From the NCBI GenBank assembly GCA_019162915.1, contig JAFLKZ010000061.1, positions 1 through 7,603 on the forward strand: DNA of 7,603 nucleotides, written 5' to 3'. The notes below the pieces were generated by a model. That model ran no database searches. It was not told the DNA's origin and saw only the letters and a list, made by a program, of their open reading frames with translations. Origin of the DNA: Campylobacteraceae bacterium. Its GTDB lineage: Bacteria; Campylobacterota; Campylobacteria; Campylobacterales; Sulfurospirillaceae. The position numbers and the translations under genes are program-made. Position 1 is the first letter of the stretch. Each line of letters opens with the position of its first letter. This document shows positions 6,228 through 7,603 of the stretch, one piece after another.

Positions 6228-6254
6228 GTATAAGCCTGCATTAGGGCTTATACT
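6227..6254 (+). terminator. Perfect 10-bp stem after the membrane-protein gene
   Basis: AGTATAAGCC (6227-6236) and GGCTTATACT (6245-6254) pair perfectly around an 8-nt loop, starting at the last base of the stop codon. No T-run follows on either strand, so it may stabilise the mRNA 3' end or need the next hairpin for full termination. Confidence 0.45.
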
Positions 6255-6258
6255 AAAA

Positions 6259-6281
6259 GTTGTGCTAAAATCATAAATCTC
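6259..6281 (+). repeat. Leader repeat copy 2 (upstream of the small exported protein)
   Basis: GTTGTGCTAAAATCATAAATCTC repeats 4340-4362 with a single-A difference and contains an extended -10-like TGCTAAAAT. It is followed by AAATCT/AGATTT (6275-6280/6291-6296), a stem with a T-run behind it (6294-6298) that could be an intrinsic terminator ending the upstream operon. Confidence 0.5.
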
Positions 6282-6348
6282 TTCATGTGAAGATTTTTAT
6301 TCTAAAATAGACACAAGGCTATAAGGCTGAATTATGAGTTATGCAAAA

Positions 6349-6377
6349 TTGACAAATAAATAAGATTTAAATATAAT
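6349..6377 (+). promoter_or_regulatory. Near-ideal sigma-70 promoter
   Basis: TTGACA (6349-6354) and TATAAT (6372-6377) are both perfect hexamers with exactly 17 bp between them, 26 bases before the ATG of the exported-protein gene at 6404. This gives a short leader from about 6384 and suggests strong expression unless repressed. Confidence 0.8.
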
Positions 6378-6403
6378 ATATCAAAACATTAAAGGTTGGG
6401 CTA

Positions 6404-6676
6404 ATGAATCGATTTTTACTAATTGGAGGACTTATTGCAATCCCTCTTTGCTTATTCGCTGGCAGTGACGAGGCAAGTTACTTTGGGAAAATAGAAGGTC
6501 ATAGAAATGCAACTTCATATACAGTTAATAATACTCCAGAACAAGTTACTGAAGACTGCAAGAGAACATTGTATAAAAGTGGTCGACTCGATCAGTTCAT
6601 ACCCTATAGTAATGATTTTATACAAGGCTGTACTCAAGGTTTTTATGAAGAAATTCACACTTGGAAACGCAACTAA
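6404..6676 (+). CDS. Small exported protein of unknown function
   Basis: The 90-aa product begins with a clear Sec signal peptide: Asn-Arg, then a hydrophobic core (FLLIGGLIAIPLCLFAG), with cleavage likely after about residue 20. The mature part of about 70 aa is polar and has two Cys (C52, C76) that could form a disulfide in the periplasm. C16 in the signal does not sit in a lipobox. TPEQVTEDCKR and a C-terminal DFIQGCTQGFYEEIHTW (71-87) look like helices. The ATG is preceded by AAAGG at 6390-6394 and by a near-ideal promoter. Overlapping frames at 6507-6728 have no support. No family is recognised; it may be island cargo. Confidence 0.72.
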   Translation: MNRFLLIGGLIAIPLCLFAGSDEASYFGKIEGHRNATSYTVNNTPEQVTEDCKRTLYKSGRLDQFIPYSNDFIQGCTQGFYEEIHTWKRN

Positions 6677-6707
6677 ATTTTTCGATAATCACGATATCCA
6701 CCTCCAA

Positions 6708-6726
6708 AAAGAACTTTATGTTCTTT
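6708..6726. terminator. Bidirectional terminator-like hairpin between converging genes
   Basis: AAAGAAC (6708-6714) and GTTCTTT (6720-6726) pair perfectly around a 5-nt loop. On the minus strand the stem runs into TTTTT, so it can terminate the gene ending at 6857; on the plus strand it follows the 90-aa gene by 31 nt. The rest of 6727-6856 shows no gene. Confidence 0.45.
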
Positions 6727-6856
6727 AATTTGGTTGATATCAATGTTACGAGTTTGAAAAGTGACATACTTATTTTACAATCGTGTTCATCTTATGTCTT
6801 TTCTATGTACTATACTAAAACAATAGTTACTTCGTCATCCTAAATAAATAAGAGGC

Positions 6857-7603
6857 TCATACATCTTTTGGTTTGATTTTCTCAGGTGTAACGACTTCGA
6901 GCTTCTTCTTCTCTATCTGCTTTTGTTTAGCAATAAAAGCTTTTCTTTCTGAATCAAAATAAGAACCTTTTTTCTTGTTCCGATTAACAAAGCGATTTCC
7001 ATTTTTGAAAATATCTGCTAAAAATGAAGCAGTTCCTAAATCTTTTTTATTTCCATTCCGATACTGTTCTTCAAGTCCATTAATCAACTTAACATAATCC
7101 CCTTGATGACTTTCGCCGATATAATGATGCTTAACAGGCTTATCATTCAAAAGAGCGTCACATTTCTTGTTTGCATCAAGCTCATAAACAAGATAATATA
7201 CCTTTCCACTACTATCAGTAAAATCATCAATCTCTTTGAGTTTTATTTTTGGATCAGTTTGCGATTTTAATTCATCTATCATCGCATTAGCAGCTTTATA
7301 GCTCATCTCATTAGTTAGTTTTACAGGAGCTTCACTTGTGGGGGTAGGAAAAAGATACAAAAATCCAAAGTAAGTAATAACTATAGAGAGGATAATATTT
7401 GTCTCTTGTCTGACATAATACCCATAAGAGTAGTCATTTCTACGATTCAGTAGCAAAAAAACTAAAAGCCATACCAAGAAATACATTAGCCCAACAGATA
7501 GCCCAGTAACGCCAACGGTTTTGCCATCTTCTAAAATACTATAGTGTGTTCCATTCCAGAAACCAGTATCCATATCGCTGTATACTTGTGATGCAATGTC
7601 ATA
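6857..7603 (-). CDS. Membrane-anchored protein of unknown function, 5' end outside the window
   Basis: The frame is open to the window edge: ten further codons (YDIASQVYSD) precede the Met at 7573, and no ribosome binding site lies before that Met, so the true start is probably beyond 7603. Counting from that Met, two membrane helices are at about 25-43 and 58-76, separated by a short basic-aromatic loop (NRRNDYSYGYYVR). After them comes a soluble domain of about 120 residues, and then a Lys-rich coiled tail (SERKAFIAKQKQIEKKKLE, residues 208-226). With two helices the soluble part would lie on the same side as the N-terminus. The style recalls accessory proteins of conjugation or phage modules, but I do not recognise a family. 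It converges with the exported-protein gene. Confidence 0.75.
   Translation of the reverse strand, partial: YDIASQVYSDMDTGFWNGTHYSILEDGKTVGVTGLSVGLMYFLVWLLVFLLLNRRNDYSYGYYVRQETNIILSIVITYFGFLYLFPTPTSEAPVKLTNEMSYKAANAMIDELKSQTDPKIKLKEIDDFTDSSGKVYYLVYELDANKKCDALLNDKPVKHHYIGESHQGDYVKLINGLEEQYRNGNKKDLGTASFLADIFKNGNRFVNRNKKKGSYFDSERKAFIAKQKQIEKKKLEVVTPEKIKPKDV

Noticed and set aside
6661..6843. 60-codon plus-strand frame overlapping the end of the 90-aa gene
   Set aside because: No ribosome binding site, and the reading is Ser/Ile/Leu-rich and random-looking across a terminator hairpin.
1686..7603. CRISPR array or a second copy of the tRNA 3' end (attR)
   Set aside because: No regularly spaced repeats and no copy of the T-arm or acceptor sequence were found downstream within the window.

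Overview
The window looks like a member of the Campylobacterota (former Epsilonproteobacteria), probably a Sulfuricurvum/Sulfurimonas-type organism. This rests on the protein style of GlmM and LspA and on the glmM-lspA gene pair, which is adjacent in that phylum. It is an inference from remembered gene order and sequence character, not from a search.

Region 1 (1-1685) is ordinary chromosome. It holds the 3' part of glmM (phosphoglucosamine mutase), lspA (lipoprotein signal peptidase) overlapping it by 8 bp, and a tRNA-Val(GAC) gene with an encoded CCA end. The tRNA has an unusual C at position 33.

Region 2 (1686-7603) has the character of an integrated mobile element or genomic island that starts at the 3' end of the tRNA. 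It is AT-rich, has unrecognised genes, and carries an ArdC-type antirestriction protein. No integrase and no second copy of the tRNA 3' end is visible, so the element must continue past the right edge if this reading is right. Directly after the tRNA there is a 27-bp imperfect palindrome and a tandem 11-bp repeat.

The most unusual part is 1686-4832: about 3.1 kb with only one convincing protein gene. That gene (2601-3248, minus) encodes a basic 215-aa protein of unknown function with a perfect AAGGAGGT ribosome binding site. It lies downstream of roughly 0.9 kb of GC-enriched, strongly strand-biased, hairpin-rich sequence (about 3300-4210) that looks like a large structured RNA on the same minus strand. 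A second, smaller hairpin-rich and G-biased stretch (about 2041-2376) points the other way (+). The two units converge on a cluster of terminator-like inverted repeats at 2380-2493.

The right part (4833-6676) carries a plus-strand pair, an ardC-like gene and a multi-pass membrane protein. It is followed by a small exported protein behind a near-ideal TTGACA/TATAAT promoter. A 23-25 bp leader repeat (4340-4364 and 6259-6281) lies upstream of both plus-strand transcription units. The window ends inside a minus-strand gene for a two-helix membrane-anchored protein with a Lys-rich tail. How the island's parts cooperate cannot be read from sequence alone. The best-supported novelty is the large candidate RNA linked to the unknown basic protein.
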